A DNA stretch of 35,000 nucleotides from Chrysomallon squamiferum (taxonomy: Eukaryota; Mollusca; Gastropoda; Neomphalida; Peltospiridae), in NCBI GenBank assembly GCA_012295275.1, contig CM022667.1, forward strand, positions 20,400,910-20,435,909, in the 5' to 3' direction. Below the pieces are notes generated by a model, which worked only from the letters and a program-made list of their open reading frames with translations, had not been told where the DNA came from and made no database searches. A program made the position numbers and the translations under genes. Shown here piece after piece: positions 25,201-34,148 of the stretch. Position 1 is the first letter of the stretch, and each line of letters begins with the position of its first letter.

Positions 25201-28200
25201 TATTACCACCACTATCACTAGTACTACTATTAACACTTCTATCACCTGTACTACTATTATCATCAATGTCACTATTATCATCATTATCACTAGTGTTACT
25301 ATTACCACCACTATCGCTAGTAATACCCTTAATTACTATTATTACTAATAAAAATATAATAAAAACTAGTATTTGAGACCATTACAGTTAAATAAGAATG
25401 AGAAACAATACCCTGAGAATAATCTCATACAAGCAGGCAAGACACCAGCTTTAAAAACAAAACCAAATTCATTAAAAATAATAAATAAAGAAATACATTT
25501 TTTTTTTCTCATAATATTTGAAAAAAATGACAATTTATCGGTATAATGTGACATAAATATTTACGAAATCAGGTATCAAACCACCCAACCATCTCACGAA
25601 TGGTCTGAAAATAAAGATAATTAATAATAATAGTAATCATGGGCACGTAAAAAAATACTTAACTTTTTGTTTTATTCTATGCCTTCTATCACATTTAGTG
25701 TACCCATTACTTTAAACTGAGAGCTGTGATATCTTAAACTTGTTCAGATACAAAGTAAAATCTTAAATTCATCTCCAATCTGCATGATTACCCCACATAA
25801 AATACTCCAGAATATTTATCATCACGGAATTCAGCTCCCTTCTTTTCTGTCGTTTTATATTTTATGATCCTTATTTCTGGTCGCAGCTTGTAATAACGGT
25901 AGTGAAACTATTCATGATGTTGGCCATTTTTGGTTTTTAATGCCTGATAATGCGTCATGAAAGCGATTTCTGAATAAAGAATTGTGAGTATATCATCACA
26001 CACTGGTACGTACGTACTGCTGACTCGTGTGTTCATTTTGTTTCATGTTTAACAAAGAAAAAATCACAAATAAATAAACGATGAAACAAAACAGCAAAAC
26101 GACGTTCGTTTAGTACTTACGTTTTAATTTAATCAAATTACAAATATTAAAAACGTGGTAATTTGAAAAAGTAATTTCATTTACAAAAGAAGATAAGAAA
26201 GAAGTAGAAGAAGAAAGAAAGTAATATTTTTAGATCAACTTTGATAATAGTTTTGTTTATTCTTCATCTGATTTTTGTTTTCTGTCGCTTTACAATGCTT
26301 GTATCATGTTGGTAAAATAAAGAAGTAAATAAAATTTAAATAAATAAGTAAATAAAATGTAAATAAATAAATAAATAAATAAATAAATATCTAAAGTGAA
26401 TAATTAAATAAATAACAAAAAAATATGTAGATAAGTAAATAAATAAATATCTAAATAGTTAACTTATTAGGTAATTAAACACAGATATATATATATATAT
26501 ATAAAAGAATAAATAATTAGGTGAGTTTATAAGTATGTGTATTATATATTATACTGTATTATATATGTGTGTGTGTGTTTCTGTGTGTGTGTGTGTGTGT
26601 GTGTGTCAGTGTGTGTAGAGTGGGGTGTTATCAATACAGATATTCAAATACATTAATACCTGTATATTTTTTAAATATAATAATTAAATAAATATGTGTA
26701 GGCATTGAACATTGGAAATACATTGTTGTTAGAAGAATAACTAAATAAATATGCATATTATCACAAATAAACAAATAACTAAACTGTCATATCATGGAAG
26801 TGTGTTACTAGTAATTATATTTATAGATATTATTTATAAGTATATATTTATTGAAATGGAACATATATGGAGGAACAGCTGTAGAACAAACAACAGATGT
26901 ATTTCATACTCGACTACTTCTTCTTGTCATGACAGAACAAAGCACGGTTTGCAATAATAGGTTAATCAAATCAACTGTGAACAAAACAATAGTTCGCAGT
27001 GTAATAGTATTTCGTTTCGTGCTAACCTCGTTAGATTTTTTTTCACCATTGAAGAAAGTTAACAAGTGCACTGTATTAAATTTAATGTTTTATGAAACTG
27101 TATTTGACAGTACAAAAACAGTATTTTTCTGGATTATAACTGTAGCATACGATGCGTCGTATTAATTGCCTCTAAATATTGCATTTCATCCGTGGATCAG
27201 GCAAGAACATCACGTGCACGCGCAAAATATTTGTCTTCGTCAGTTTCGCCATTAAAACATGATTTAAAGAGTGATGACGTCACCGAGGTGCAGACGAAAA
27301 ATTGTGAGATTTACTTTGTTTTAAGTAGAATAATGGACTCAGTATCGTGATTAACCTAAAGGTCATAAAAGTGATTTACCCGTGCAACTAATCGCCAGAT
27401 TTTGGACATTATCCTATACATAAAATTAATGTAATTTGTTATGAAACTACACTGGAAGACAAATTAAAAGGTTTCGTCACAAATCGTATTGGAAGTGATC
27501 TTCTTGTTTTGCTGTTTTTGCCTTATATAATCTATTTATATTGGTTGATTACTTTCTCTCTCGCTTGTTTTTATTTTTAATTTTGTATTATTTATTTATT
27601 TATTTATTTATTATTATTTTCTTCTTATTATTATTTTTTTTCTCACTGATCAGATAACAGTTATTATGTAGTAGATATTTAGTCTAGACCGGAATTTCTC
27701 TTATTAGTCACTTGTCACATTTCTGGACTTAAAGATTTTGTTTTTCATTTTCACGTCGGTGTAGGAATCTGAACCCACTCCCCCAAATTATGTAGGTCTA
27801 TATGTTTAAATACAATTTAAACCATAAACTTATAAATTTTAAACAATATTTATTTTTCTTAATTACAACCAAGTGTAGTAAATTTAGGATTAATGAGTTT
27901 TATTATAATACTTAGTATAGTAAGTGAAAATATCTGTGACGAAGGCTAATTGTTCTGCAGATTTTCTGTCTCAATCAGTTTTACTTAAATCAAGATAACA
28001 CCCGTAGATATTAATATAATTTAAACATTCCCCAGTTAACACGTAGATATTAATATAATTTAAACATTCCCCAGTTAACACGTAGATATTAATATAATTT
28101 AAACATTCCCCAGTGTACCAGTGATTAATACTAAAGCAGTGGTTTATTTTTATTAGTACTGAAGTGAATTAAGAAACTCAAAGTACAAATTTTGCGAATA

Positions 28201-30514
28201 AACGTTTAATATTCTAGTTCAGTAAACTAGTAAGTGTCAAAAACCGTTGGGAATTAATTACAAACTGAAAATAATTTATTTGTGCAAGGCTCTAAAAGAT
28301 AGCATCGAAGTTGTTCCGATTTGAATAGAAGCAGTTGATAATAATTTATTACTTGACTTGTATCATATTTTACTGTTTATGATTTTGGAGGCCTCCTCAC
28401 AATACACACGCACAAACACACCCTCGTAAATACACAAACACCTACATACATACATATAAACATACATACATACATACATACATACACTTCCATCCATCCA
28501 TCCATTCATCTATCCATACAACATTTTAGAAATATACTGGAGCTAATACACAGGCAGTCTAGTTCGGCGAGTTATTTTATCGTTACGGTTGCACTCTACA
28601 AGTTCCCGCCAAGAAAGTAGGTTTATATATGAGAATTCTCTTTGAGTACATTTGGTGCAACATTTGAAGTTTAATCTGTAGTTTGACCGTTTTAGGATCG
28701 GTCATTTTATTTACTTGAGGTCACAACATACACACAACGTATAATCCAATTTTAAAATCACTTGTACGGACGATTTTTACGCATCAGAATAATTCCTTTG
28801 AAATTGTATTGCAATTCATTTTCGCTAGCAATTTCACGAACTGCATAAATGTCTACTCGTGTCAGACAGAATCGCTGGTTGATATTAGCAAAGCAGAAGA
28901 ACCGTCTGACGGCTAAATAAAAAAATAGTAAAATAAAAATAAAATACTTTCAAAACGTTTTTGACTGTTTAATTTAAAGAAACGTTATTTAATATTTTGA
29001 AAACACTTGAAAGGACTTTGTGTCTGCAGTCTATTAAGTGACGTCATGAAAAGAAGTATATTATGTAACTGTACATTTATTGTTGTTCTTCGTCATCGGT
29101 AAGTCTGATCGAGAAAAACAAAATTTGAAGTATGTAGAATTTATTTATTATTTTCATCGTATCAGCAGAGAGTACATTTTAAAACTCGTTTATATCAGAG
29201 CGTTTCACGAATTGTATCAGTATATATATATATTTCATTGCGTACATGATGTATAAAATAATTCTGTCTTAATTTATTTTATTCAAAATGATGTTATCTT
29301 TTAAACATTATTGCAATGCTGGTAATACGTTATAATATACTTATGATCAAATACTTAAACACTTCTATCTTAATAGGCATATACTTCATTCCAAAATTTC
29401 ATATATATATATATATATATATATAATTCATTATTATTTGTTAATATTACACTTTTATTTCTTTGTTTTACAAAATTCAGGTTTATTATGACTATTCATA
29501 ATTTTATTTTCATTTATAATGATTTTTCTCGTAGACAGGTTTTACTGTGCGGTGTGGAAGATTTTACATCAGTGTATAACCTGAAATGAAAATCTAATAC
29601 ATTTTTTTATTTGTGTTTTAGCTCAGCCCACAGCGGACTGTACATCCATCAGAATCAAGAACGGGACAAACCTTCTAACATAGCCAACCCACACAGTGAG
29701 TATCTTACCGCTTTTCTTTATACATTATCTCTTCTTGAACTTACATTAATGTAATGTTATTGTTTATGTAAACTGGTACATGTACACTTATATATCTGTC
29801 TCTAGATGTAATATATGTTATGTAATATTAGTAATTATACGGATCGCTTTAACTCTTTTTCATTAATGTTGTATGTATCATGTTGACAAAACACATAGAT
29901 ACATACATATATTCATATATATGTGTGTATATATATATATATATATACACTGAGCTATGCAGATATATATAATGTATGTATGTATGTATATTATTTAATT
30001 TTAATCTGTTTAATGTTTACTATTTATATCTCTTTTCAGCTGTTGTATTTCAAATATGTATACAAAATCGCTACAAACTGAACAAGAAATACCGGAAGTT
30101 GTTACAACAGACAACAACAACACCGGAAGCAACACCGGAGAAAGGTCTTCTAGCACAAACACAGGCTCGTTGTCCTTTTATTCTTTCTGTAAATCACGCA
30201 TGTAATCCAAGATAAATGTTTTGTTAATCAACAACGTTAAATATGTCTGATGACATATTGCGTGTCACGATTGCTAGCTGACATCTCATTCTACACTGAG
30301 GAAAATGAGCGAAATGCCTCATACCGAAATTGACGATTACTTTTTTTTTAATATAAACATTTTATTTAAAAATATATAAAATATAAATCTCTATTCCGAT
30401 AGAAACGATATCCAGTGAATGAATTCGTTTATGTCTACGGTTACCATTTGAAGTCAACGTTGCGATGAAAGATATAACTAACTTCAAAGACATCAGTTTT
30501 TGTCTTATTTCAAA

Positions 30515-30593
<79 letters not shown>

Positions 30594-30705
30594 ATATTAC
30601 ATGTAATCAAAATCAAATCAGATATGACACTATATACCATGACCTCTATTACATTAGTTGTGGAGCCTTGATAATGATGATGATGATGAAAATGGTGACA
30701 ACATC

Positions 30706-30742
<37 letters not shown>

Positions 30743-33700
30743 AATAATAGCAAAAATAACTAAATAACTGAATAAATAAATAAATAAATAAATAAATAAA
30801 TGAACAAATGAACAAATAAATAAATAACTAAGATACAGAGATAAAGGGAACAGTTTAAATACAAGAATTGATTTTACAGCTGGCAGCGGAGGCCGAGAAC
30901 GCGGACAATGCAGCAGAACAGAAGAGACAACTGGGAAAACGAGTCCGCTATGGAGAAATAGTTCAAGTACGAAACACTGGGCATTTAGCTTTACATTTAA
31001 ATATACAAACAGTTCAAGTACGAAACACTAGACATTTAGGTTTATATTTAAATGTACAAACAGTTCAAGTACGAAACACTAGACATTTAGGTTTATATTT
31101 AAATGTACAAACAGTTCAAGTACGAAACAACAGACGTTTAGGTTTATATTTAAATATACAAACAGTTCAAGTACGAAACAACAGACGTTTAGGTTTATAT
31201 TTAAATGTACAAACAGTACAAGTACGAAATAATAGACATTTAGGATTATATTCAGAACAATTTATTTAAATTGACAAATAGTACAAGTACGAAACAATAG
31301 ACATTAGGTTTATATTTAAATTGACAAACAGTGCAAGTACGAAACAATAGACATTTAGGTTTATATTTAAGTTTACGAACAGTACAAGTACGAAACAATA
31401 GACATTTAGGTTTATATTTAAATGTACAAACAAGTACGAAACAATAGACATTTAGGTTTATATTTAAATTTACAAACAGTTCAAGTACGAAACAGCAGAT
31501 GTTTATTTATTTTTATTTTTTTAAATAGTTCGAATATAGCTATTTAGTTTTACAAATAATTCAAATATAGATATTCAGGTTTACAAACAATTCAAATATA
31601 GATATTTAGATTTACAATATTATTATTATTATTATTATTAATTTTTGTAATAGTTCAGTAAGTAAATGCAGTAATTTTTATTTAATAATAGCTCAGTAGG
31701 ACATTAAATATATTTATCAGAATCATTATGTGTGTGCGTGTGTACGTGTTTGTGTTCTCTCTCTCTGTTTCACATTCACACACACATTATAAATAATCTT
31801 GTAATTAGCATAAGGAAACAATAAGCTGATGATTTCAACGATCGCTTGAGAACTAGATGTTGTAGTAGGGTTTTACATGTGTTAATGTTGAACATTAAAC
31901 TATATTTCAGCTAAAACACTATTTCACCAACAAGTACATACACATGTGTACGTCCCAGACCAGCCAGAGAGACAAGAACAACATGATGGTGAGCAGTAAA
32001 ATAAAAACTCGTATTACACACTAAATGTGCATCTCTTCAACCAAGCAATATATTTTCCAATCACAAATCAAAATTGGATGTAATATATTTTTTTTTTTTT
32101 TTTTTTTTTAAAGGCAACTGTAGAAATAAAACGCAATCTTATTCTTTTTCGTTTCTTCCACAGTAAAATAGAGTTTATGAGACGTTTTGCACAAACTCAT
32201 TGATAGAAATCTCGTGTTTTGTCAGATGTTCCGTGGAGTGATATACCACTTGATTATTGATCGTTCGGAGTGAAGAACTAATATATCATAATTTGCAATC
32301 AATAGTGTGAAATGTTGCACAAAACACCTTGATTATCCTCACCGCACACGATCCAGCGGTCTTAGCTCGCGGAAATACAGACACATGCATATCACCATAA
32401 AAGGAAGTTACGCGATCAATTTGTATTTGATTAGAATCTTGGCTTTTTTTTTAATGGATGTTTTGGCTTTTTCAAGGATCTCCACCCTAAACATTATTAC
32501 TTAATCTAATCAAAGTATCTTTGACGATGATTATACTGCCAGATATCACTCATGTAGCGAGGAAAATCAATTTATATTTCATGTTGCCAATTTATCGAGA
32601 AATGTAACGGGAAGATCAATGTTTCTACTTACGTGCGTGAGTGCGTGCATGCGCGCGGTTTTCTTTTTATTGTCTACCGTTTCTTTCCCTTATTTTTATC
32701 ATTTACACAGATATGTTAATTGGAGGCTTGATATATATATAAAACTGATGATGATAAGAAAATAATATTTTGCAGAATGATAAAATGAATTTTAAAATAT
32801 TCCATCTAGCTGTATTTTTAATTTTATAAGCGATAAAACCATTTCTAATAAAACGAAGAAAATATAAATAACCAAATAAATGAAGCCACATTGATGTATT
32901 TGTTTAACGATGCATGTTACAAATATAAGATTTTCTTGGAACTGATCTCTATTTAAAAAATGACAAAACTATTTTATTACTTGATAAACTAGTGGTAACC
33001 AGTCATAAACCACAAAAGCAATCTCCAGTCCATTTAGAATGTATTTTACAAGAAATAATGATGCGATTTATTTGTTAAAATATCAACAAAGCCACATAAA
33101 TAGATTTGTTTCATCTCTTGACTGTAAGCAGAACTGATCAAATAAAAACACTATTTTGTATATTACTATTTGAACAGATAATGTTACAAGACTTCAATGC
33201 TAAGAATGCACAGTTCAGAATTCTACCTCAGTACAAAGTCAAATCAGAAGGAGAAGTGGTAAGTGCTTGTGTAGGATGAATGTCTGATGTTTGGATTTGT
33301 ACGTGGATGTATTTTTCTTATACACGTATGTCTGTATTTGTATGCATTTTTGTATGTGTCTGTCTTATATTGATTTATTGTCACTGGAATGTAATAAAAG
33401 AATAAGCCAATGAAAATAATACTAAAATGCGTGTGTGTGCGTTTATGTGCGTCTGTGTATTTATTTACTTTGTGTGTGTGTATATTTACATATATATATT
33501 TATGCATGTGTGTTTGTGCATTTTGTGTGTATGTGTGTATTTGTATGTGTATGTTTATGCATTTTGTGTATGTATAAATATATATATGTGTGTGTGTTTA
33601 TTTATTGTGTGTAGATTTATTTAGTGTGTGTGTGTGTGTTTGTGAAACATAAACCAAAAGTATATATCGACTAATCAGATGGAAGACCATTTACATACAA

Positions 33701-34148
33701 TTGCAATAAACGTTAACTTTTTTACTTCGAACAAGACATTAAAAAAAATCCATAATAATTTTAAATTTGAAACATCATACATTTCATTACCAGGGTAATG
33801 TCCTGTAGCACTGAGTTATTATTAGCAATAAAAACATGGAAGAATGAATCTTCGTTAAAATTGCTTCGCCATAATAATAAACATATATCTAGAATCATAA
33901 AAATGAAAACATTAAAGGGTAACGGATTTTTTTTAAAATTAATAATAATTAAAAAAAATATATAATAAGATTTCGAAATGTTTATAATATAGTGACATGT
34001 TTTGAAATGTTTGTAATGTAACTAACAGAACGTGTGTTGTCTGTTTGCAGGTACAAATCTATGATCAGATTGTGTTTGAGAGTATCAAGTCACCAGGACA
34101 CTACTTCCACGCAAGTCAAGGCTTCCAGATTGACCACTTCACATTCGG
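15572..34148 (+). CDS. IP3 receptor-like channel, N-terminal part (7 exons)
   Basis: Spliced gene running off the right edge. The exons are 15572-15672, 29622-29695, 30040-30188, 30880-30966, 31911-31988, 33178-33258 and 34051-34148; they join in one frame to about 222 residues plus two bases. The product matches the N-terminal suppressor domain (beta-trefoil, Ins145_P3_rec) of inositol 1,4,5-trisphosphate receptors. Key points are LYIGDYISLYS at 11-21 (family LHIGDICSLYA), CIQNRY at 65-70 (CPMNRY), YGEIVQLKHYFTNKYIH at 132-148 (YGNVIQLLHLKSNKYLT), QFRILPQYKVKSEGE at 175-189 ([15 protein letters not shown]) and HASQ at 210-213 (HASS). The family domain is also about 220 residues. Known members are ER calcium-release channels; the IP3-binding core and pore would be encoded beyond the window. 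The copy is diverged, for example FR where the family has FY, so it may be a lineage-specific paralogue with altered gating. A ryanodine-receptor relative is less likely. Confidence 0.8.
15654..17240 (+). repeat. minisatellite carrying exon-1 end and 5' splice site
   Basis: Units of about 37-39 bp: TTTACAGTCTACAGTCTAGG then TATGTGTCTAATATTAGCA. The first unit overlaps the end of exon 1, so each copy repeats the exon's last codons and its donor. More than a dozen copies keep CTAGGTATGT exactly (for example near 15706, 15780, 15930, 16080, 16157, 16271, 16310, 16858). Others read CTAGATATGT or CTGGTATGT. From about 16500 to 17040 the units are degenerate. At 17050-17231 a fresher 38-bp subarray (AACTGAACAGTCTAG, TATGTGCCTAATATTAGC) has about five copies, in several of which the donor GT has become CT. 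A stop at 15695-15697 follows the first donor, so use of later donors would truncate the protein. Confidence 0.92.
17241..22215. other. intron 1, non-coding, with microsatellites
   Basis: No exon is supported in about 5 kb. Scattered decayed pieces of the upstream repeat (CAGTCTACAGT) persist to about 17620. Also present: TTTA run 18558-18592, AAT tract 19184-19320, CT tract 20050-20136, CAAA/AAC-rich text 20620-20700, poly(T) near 21359-21376, and a diverged tandem duplication of about 65 bp at roughly 20920-21040 (TTAATTG.TTTATCTATC.G). Confidence 0.5.
20050..20136. repeat. (CT)n microsatellite
   Basis: A pure CT dinucleotide run of about 87 bp within intron 1. On the transcribed strand it gives a long pyrimidine tract. 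Confidence 0.97.
22216..22276. repeat. (CA)n microsatellite
   Basis: CA dinucleotides followed by a short TATATATA stretch. The Tigger-like element begins directly after its last TA, as expected for a TA target site. Confidence 0.95.
22277..22962 (+). mobile_element. internally deleted Tigger/pogo-like (Tc1-mariner) element
   Basis: Begins with CAGTGGTACCTCGATTTACG directly after a TA, the typical end of Tigger elements, followed by the usual ACTTACGAG/GAGTTACGAG sub-repeats. The transposase start lies at 22541. The last 50 bases (GGGCTGGAACAGATTAATGA, TATTTCAATTTGGGAAAAC) resemble the segment that lies just inside a Tigger 3' end. The catalytic DDE region is missing, so a large internal deletion occurred, and the 3' inverted repeat is lost where the 40-bp minisatellite begins. 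It sits inside intron 1 of the receptor-like gene. Confidence 0.8.
22541..22790 (+). pseudogene. Tigger transposase N-terminal fragment
   Basis: The ATG at 22541 opens MDRKKVSAKDIVQRSSGFKA, the usual Tigger start. The text stays in that frame to a stop at 22619. The helix-turn-helix part continues in the next frame from about 22614: KHERGVSVVNLARQYERSTF, then NQKEPIKAATPAKRVKIISM, then SVHEKMEKP and a stop at 22788. Family members carry this as a CENP-B-type DNA-binding domain with the pattern G-x-S-V-x-x-L-A-R-x-Y. One frameshift plus truncation before the catalytic domain make it a pseudogene. Confidence 0.8.
22963..23560. repeat. 40-bp minisatellite (ACTATAACACATTAAATAAA)
   Basis: About 14 units of roughly 38-41 bp with consensus CATTATCTACACACTATAAC followed by ACATTAAATAAATACTATAA. 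They become more diverged towards the right. The array begins exactly where the Tigger-like 3' end is lost, which suggests it replaced or truncated that end. Confidence 0.9.
23561..25084. other. intron 1 sequence, with a possible conserved block
   Basis: Contains poly(A) at 24128-24150 followed by AAT, and a TTTC run at 24412-24435. The part at 24500-24930 is unusually free of simple repeats and of balanced composition, with homeodomain-like TTAATTGA and TAATTA and several GATAAG motifs. No exon frame is seen. It could hold regulatory sequence, but that is only a guess. Confidence 0.35.
25085..25335. repeat. degenerate ACT/ATC-rich minisatellite
   Basis: Repeats of about 24-27 bp of the type ATCACTAGTACTACTATTAC. 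The minus strand yields a Val/Ile/Met-rich open frame, which is a repeat artefact. Confidence 0.85.
25336..28003. other. intron 1, non-coding, with AAAT, TA and GT microsatellites
   Basis: AAAT/TAAA tracts at 26336-26460, TA at 26485-26506, GT at 26564-26610, ATTT at 27584-27615. A 104-codon frame at 26851-27165 has no recognisable features. A full palindromic CRE lies at 27275-27282. Confidence 0.45.
27275..27282. promoter_or_regulatory. consensus CRE (TGACGTCA)
   Basis: The perfect 8-bp palindrome TGACGTCA sits in a short CpG-containing stretch (27180-27300) of otherwise AT-rich intron. CREB/ATF family proteins bind this sequence. Whether it is used is unknown; one chance occurrence in 35 kb is quite possible. 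Confidence 0.25.
28004..28117. repeat. 39-bp tandem triplicate
   Basis: Three nearly identical units of CGTAGATATTAATATAATTT followed by AAACATTCCCCAGTTAACA. The near identity suggests recent amplification. It resembles the spacer text in the decayed part of the 47-bp array (TGTAGATTTATAATATTAAA, CATCCCCGAGTTAGTA at about 11104). Confidence 0.92.
28118..29621. other. end of intron 1, with CATA and TA microsatellites
   Basis: CATA/CCAT tract at 28440-28515; TA runs at 29221-29232 and 29400-29425. It ends with the acceptor TTGTGTTTTAG before exon 2. No further exon is seen. Confidence 0.5.
29622..29695 (+). CDS. IP3R-like coding exon 2
   Basis: A 74-nt exon between TTGTGTTTTAG and A^GTGAGT. 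It completes Ser34 and codes SAHSGLYIHQNQERDKPSNI then ANPH, leaving one base of the next codon. It corresponds to the family's linker between the first strands (DDRCVVQPE...NPP), with low identity. Frame and phases fit exons 1 and 3 exactly, which is the main support. Confidence 0.7.
30040..30188 (+). CDS. IP3R-like coding exon 3
   Basis: Follows the acceptor TATCTCTTTTCAG. The split codon gives Thr59, then VVFQICIQNRYKLNKKYRKL, matching the family block [20 protein letters not shown], with NRY kept. A Thr-rich stretch (LQQTTTTPEATPEKG) follows in place of the variable family loop. The donor is uncertain. TCT^GTAAAT after 30188 keeps phase 0 with the good acceptor at 30880. An alternative, AAAG^GTCTTC after 30144 joined to the CAG at 30884-30886, is also in frame and would shorten the loop by about 17 residues. 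Confidence 0.7.
30515..30593. repeat. (TATC)n microsatellite in intron 3
   Basis: About 19 perfect TATC tetranucleotides. Intron 3 also holds GATGAT at 30672-30690, (CAA)n at 30697-30748 and (AAAT)n at 30771-30826, so most of this 691-bp intron is simple sequence. Confidence 0.97.
30697..30826. repeat. (CAA)n and (AAAT)n microsatellites in intron 3
   Basis: A CAA run passes into AAT and then, after a short gap, into AAAT/TAAA tetranucleotides. The run ends about 50 bp before the exon 4 acceptor. Confidence 0.95.
30880..30966 (+). CDS. IP3R-like coding exon 4
   Basis: Follows GATTTTACAG. It codes LAAEAENADNAAEQKRQLGK and RVRYGEIVQ, which aligns with the family stretch [20 protein letters not shown] and GTVIQYGNVIQ: an acidic/Gln-rich helix, then the Y-G-x-x-x-Q strand. 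The donor GTTCAA^GTACGA after 30966 keeps phase 0 with exon 5 (IVQ^LKHYFTNKY). The reading frame does not stop at this donor but stays open to 31269 through a 17-residue tandem repeat that contains further copies of the same donor. Confidence 0.8.
30957..31500 (+). repeat. 51-bp minisatellite carrying exon-4 end and 5' splice site
   Basis: Eleven copies of AGTTCAAGTACGAAACA.TA followed by GACATTTAGGTTTATATTTA and AATGTACAAAC. The first copy overlaps the end of exon 4. Donor GTs in the first six copies are at 30967, 31018, 31069, 31120, 31171 and 31222, exactly 51 bp apart, with no stop between them. Each would splice in phase 0 to exon 5 and add one VRNTRHLGLYLNVQTVQ-type 17-residue unit per step. 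Later copies (near 31283, 31336, 31387, 31434, 31484) lie beyond a TAA and have lost the spacing. Fading copies with AATTCAAATATAG extend to about 31615. Confidence 0.92.
31911..31988 (+). CDS. IP3R-like coding exon 5
   Basis: 78 nt, phase 0 at both ends, between TATATTTCAG and ATG^GTGAGC. It codes LKHYFTNKYIHMCTSQTSQR and DKNNMM. With the end of exon 4 it forms IVQLKHYFTNKYIHM, closely following the family VIQLLHLKSNKYLTV. The KNNMM end corresponds to the family KNAMR. This is one of the best-conserved joints and strongly supports the exon model. Confidence 0.85.
33178..33258 (+). CDS. IP3R-like coding exon 6
   Basis: 81 nt, phase 0 at both ends, between TTTGAACAG and GTG^GTAAGT. It codes IMLQDFNAKNAQFRILPQYK and VKSEGEV, matching the family [21 protein letters not shown]. 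The aromatic triplet W-F-Y of the family reads Q-F-R here. That pattern in the suppressor domain matters for channel activation in vertebrate IP3 receptors, so its change hints at altered function. Confidence 0.8.
33259..34050. other. intron 6 with TG-rich tract
   Basis: TG/TATG/TTTATG-rich text at 33425-33640 and A-rich AAT text near 33940. It ends with the acceptor TCTGTTTGCAG. Open frames in the TG-rich part are repeat artefacts. Confidence 0.6.
34051..34148 (+). CDS. IP3R-like coding exon 7
   Basis: 98 nt between CTGTTTGCAG and TTCGG^GTAAAA. It codes VQIYDQIVFESIKSPGHYFH then ASQGFQIDHFTF plus two bases. It aligns with the family stretch [20 protein letters not shown] then SSHQLVDNPG: the D at 195, the V-F/V-L strand and the L/F-H-A-S turn are kept. 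The next exon, which should begin the IP3-binding core, was not found before the right edge. Confidence 0.8.

Noticed and set aside
26851-27165. 104-codon plus-strand frame in intron 1
   Set aside because: No domain or repeat family recognised. It would interrupt the otherwise consistent exon 1 to exon 2 join.
30868-31269. 133-codon frame read as one complete gene with 17-residue repeats
   Set aside because: Its first part is exon 4 of the receptor-like gene, entered through an acceptor at 30879. The ATG at 30868 lies in the intron. The repeat part is better seen as intron or optional exon extension.
31266-31451. Minus-strand frame with an NLNINLNVY repeat
   Set aside because: Reverse strand of the 51-bp minisatellite; no independent support.
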